DNA from: Casimicrobium huifangae
GTDB lineage: Bacteria; Pseudomonadota; Gammaproteobacteria; Burkholderiales; Casimicrobiaceae
NCBI RefSeq assembly: GCF_009746125.1
Contig: NZ_CP041352.1
Span: 303,847-367,846 of the forward strand
Length of the DNA: 64,000 nucleotides
Reading direction: 5' to 3'
The translations under genes were made by a program, and so were the position numbers. Below are positions 62,375 to 64,000 of the stretch, in pieces. How positions within the stretch are numbered: the stretch's first letter is position 1; the number at the start of each line of letters is the position of its first letter. The notes beneath the pieces are model-generated. The model ran no database searches and was not told the DNA's origin. It saw only the letters and a list, made by a program, of their open reading frames with translations.

Positions 62375-63916
62375 TTACAGCCGGTCCAGGTCGGCGAGCA
62401 TTTGCTCACCGTGTACATCAATCGCAGTGCGCTCGTCTTCGCCCAGGCGCGCCAGATTGCGCACCATCAGTGCCGTCCGCGGGTTGCCGGCGAACTCGCG
62501 CTCGTGCCTGATCAGAAAGCGCCAGTAGAGCGTGGTCATCGGGCAGGCGTCGGGGCCGGTTCGCACGTCGGGCCGGTAGCGGCAGCCGTAGCAGTAGTTG
62601 CTCATCCGCTTTATATAGGCACCGCTGGCGACGTAGGGCTTGCTGGTGAAACGGCCGCCGTTGGCGAACAGCGCCATGCCGGCGGTGTTGGGCAGCTCCA
62701 CCCAGTCCACGGCGTCTACATACACCGCGAGATACCAGTCGGCCAATTGTTGCGGCGAGATTTCCGCCAGCACGCCAAACATGCCGGTCACCATCAGCCG
62801 CTGGATGTGGTGCGCGTAACCATGTTCCAGCGTTTGCCCGATGCACTGCCGTATGCAGTTCATGCCGGTGTCGCCGGTCCAGTACCACTTGGGCAGCGCG
62901 TTGGCGTGGCGAAAGTGATTGGCGTCGCGCAAGGCCGGCATGTCGAGGTAATACACACCGCGGATGAACTCGCGCCAGCCCAGCACTTGCCGGATGAAGC
63001 CCTCTACACCGGCCAGATCAAGCTTGCGCTCGCGCCACGCCGCTTCCGCTGCGGCGATCACCTCGCGCGGGTTGAGCAGCTTCAGGTTCAGTGACGACGA
63101 CAGCAGCGAATGCCAGCCGAACGGCATGCCAGCCCACATGGCGTCCTGAAACGGGCCGAACACTGGCAGGCGGTCCTCGATGAAACGCTGCAACGCGACC
63201 AGCGCCTGCTCGCGCGTGACCGGCCAGTTGAAGTTGCTGAGCGATCCCGGATGACCAGCAAACTCGCGCTCGACCAGCGCCATGACCGCCTGCGTGGTGG
63301 CGTCGGGTGGGAATTGCGGCGGCGCCGGCAGAAAGCCCGGGCCATCGCGACCAAATCCACGCCGGTTCTCGGCGTCGAAATTCCAGCGACCCCCGACGGG
63401 CTCCTTGCCCTCCATCAGCACGCCGTGCTGGCGCCGCATGTTGCGATAGAAGAATTCCATGCGCAGCGATTTGCTGTCGCCAGCCCAGGCGGCGAACTCG
63501 TCGCGCGAGCACAGGAAGTGGCGATCGCTGCGCAAGTCGAGCGGCACCCGCGATGCCGCCGAGAACGCGTTGAGCCGCTGCCAGACGCGCCAGTCACCCG
63601 GCTCCACGCAGATCAGCAGTTGCGGTCGCATGCTGGCGACTGCGGCCTGCCAGCCGTCGGCCAGCGTCGCGTCGCCGTGATCGTCAAGGCGGCGATAGAT
63701 CACACGGCAGCCGCTTGCCGTCAATTCGTCGGCGAAATGCCGCATTGCGGAGAGGAACAGCGCGGTCCGCGCCTTGTGTGACCAGACGTGGGTGGATTCC
63801 TCGCGCGCCTCCACCATCAGCACGGCGTCCTGCGCCGGGTCAAAGCCGTCAAAGGCGGCGGAATCGGCATTCAACTGGTCGCCGAGCACCAGCACCAGAT
63901 GACGGCAGTCGTTCAC
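62375..63916 (-). CDS. Fe-S cluster photolyase/cryptochrome, PhrB-like
   Basis: A 513-residue flavoprotein. N-terminal alpha/beta domain: RHLVLVLGDQLNADSAAFDGFDPAQDAVLMVEAREESTHVWSHKARTALFLSAMRHF. FAD-region residues are GWREFIRGVYY and the WYWTGDTGMNCIRQC segment. Cysteines C-x2-C-x12-C (YCYGC to DACPM) plus one upstream match the [4Fe-4S] ligands of Agrobacterium PhrB, a (6-4) photolyase. GTG 63916 overlaps the previous gene's TGA (GTGA). It probably repairs UV lesions. Confidence 0.92.
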   Translation of the reverse strand: MNDCRHLVLVLGDQLNADSAAFDGFDPAQDAVLMVEAREESTHVWSHKARTALFLSAMRHFADELTASGCRVIYRRLDDHGDATLADGWQAAVASMRPQLLICVEPGDWRVWQRLNAFSAASRVPLDLRSDRHFLCSRDEFAAWAGDSKSLRMEFFYRNMRRQHGVLMEGKEPVGGRWNFDAENRRGFGRDGPGFLPAPPQFPPDATTQAVMALVEREFAGHPGSLSNFNWPVTREQALVALQRFIEDRLPVFGPFQDAMWAGMPFGWHSLLSSSLNLKLLNPREVIAAAEAAWRERKLDLAGVEGFIRQVLGWREFIRGVYYLDMPALRDANHFRHANALPKWYWTGDTGMNCIRQCIGQTLEHGYAHHIQRLMVTGMFGVLAEISPQQLADWYLAVYVDAVDWVELPNTAGMALFANGGRFTSKPYVASGAYIKRMSNYCYGCRYRPDVRTGPDACPMTTLYWRFLIRHEREFAGNPRTALMVRNLARLGEDERTAIDVHGEQMLADLDRL

Positions 63917-64000
63917 TGCCCATCCCCTGTCGTCGGTGCCGCGCTGCGGGCGCGACGGCAACGCTCCGAGCAGTACTTCACCTCGTCCCAGTTTTTCGCC
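63913..64000 (-). CDS. DUF2256 protein, 3' end (5' end outside window)
   Basis: The last 28 codons of a gene entering from beyond the right edge. They read KNWDEVKYCSERCRR and so on to Gly-Gln, then TGA at 63913-63915. That is the distinctive end of DUF2256 zinc-finger proteins, which often precede photolyase genes. It overlaps the photolyase start by four bases. Confidence 0.85.
   Translation of the reverse strand, partial: AKNWDEVKYCSERCRRARSAAPTTGDGQ

Overview
The window looks like chromosomal DNA from a betaproteobacterium, most likely of the order Burkholderiales. The evidence is high G+C coding DNA, two TctC/Bug-type periplasmic binding proteins, and conserved gene blocks typical of that order: dapF-DUF484-xerC, argB-slmA, argS-SPOR-dsbA, and xseB-ispA-dxs. 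No rRNA, tRNA, CRISPR array, transposase or phage gene was seen. Almost all of the sequence is coding, in short operons on both strands.

Layout. 1-1390: a secreted P-domain/dockerin-like protein. 1414-4099: a divergently arranged SsuABC/TauABC-like importer. 4255-12195: proA, a three-gene methyltransferase/glycosyltransferase cassette, then a dapF-like gene, DUF484 and xerC. 12225-13899: an M35 (aspzincin) protease and a small secreted neighbour resembling its N-terminal domain. 14016-16565: a minus-strand operon (two TerC-family membrane proteins plus DUF2062) led by a yybP-ykoY (Mn2+) riboswitch. 17053-22989: a sugar-type ABC cassette without an ATPase, followed by a TctC protein and a D-aminoacylase-like amidohydrolase. 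23104-24652: argB and slmA.

24670-35520 (and probably to 36543) is a sugar-catabolic island. Seven minus-strand genes encode an IlvD/Edd dehydratase, an HpcH/HpaI aldolase, a GH31 enzyme close to YicI alpha-xylosidase, and a complete MsmK/MalFG-type importer. Divergent plus-strand genes encode an SMP-30 lactonase and a XylB-like sugar dehydrogenase, followed by a mutarotase-like protein. Together they read as import of an alpha-xyloside or related oligosaccharide, hydrolysis, and non-phosphorylative oxidation of the released pentose to pyruvate plus an aldehyde.

36588-42410: DAHP synthase, two EF-hand proteins, prfC, a small crystallin/I36-like secreted protein and a Gfo/Idh/MocA oxidoreductase. 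42454-43920: a compact convergent restriction-modification pair (MT-A70 adenine methylase and BglII/BstYI-like endonuclease) of visibly lower G+C. 44225-48288: a DUF2087 protein, a lone aceE-type E1 gene carrying an in-frame palindromic repeat, and a divergent Lrp-family regulator. 48489-56094: argS, SPOR protein, dsbA, a BtuF-like protein, dxs, ispA, xseB and a DUF3617 protein. 56217-64000: a LuxR regulator, an EamA transporter with a His-rich tail, TctC plus DUF3237, a Rieske oxygenase, a ferritin-like protein, an Fe-S photolyase and the end of a DUF2256 gene.

The most novel signals are: (i) five copies of a roughly 58-75 base intergenic element that align without a single gap and can each form a hairpin; (ii) a dapF-like gene, in the canonical dapF locus, in which both catalytic cysteines are serine; (iii) the restriction-modification pair; (iv) a palindromic repeat translated inside aceE; and (v) a stand-alone homologue of the protease N-terminal domain beside the M35 protease.
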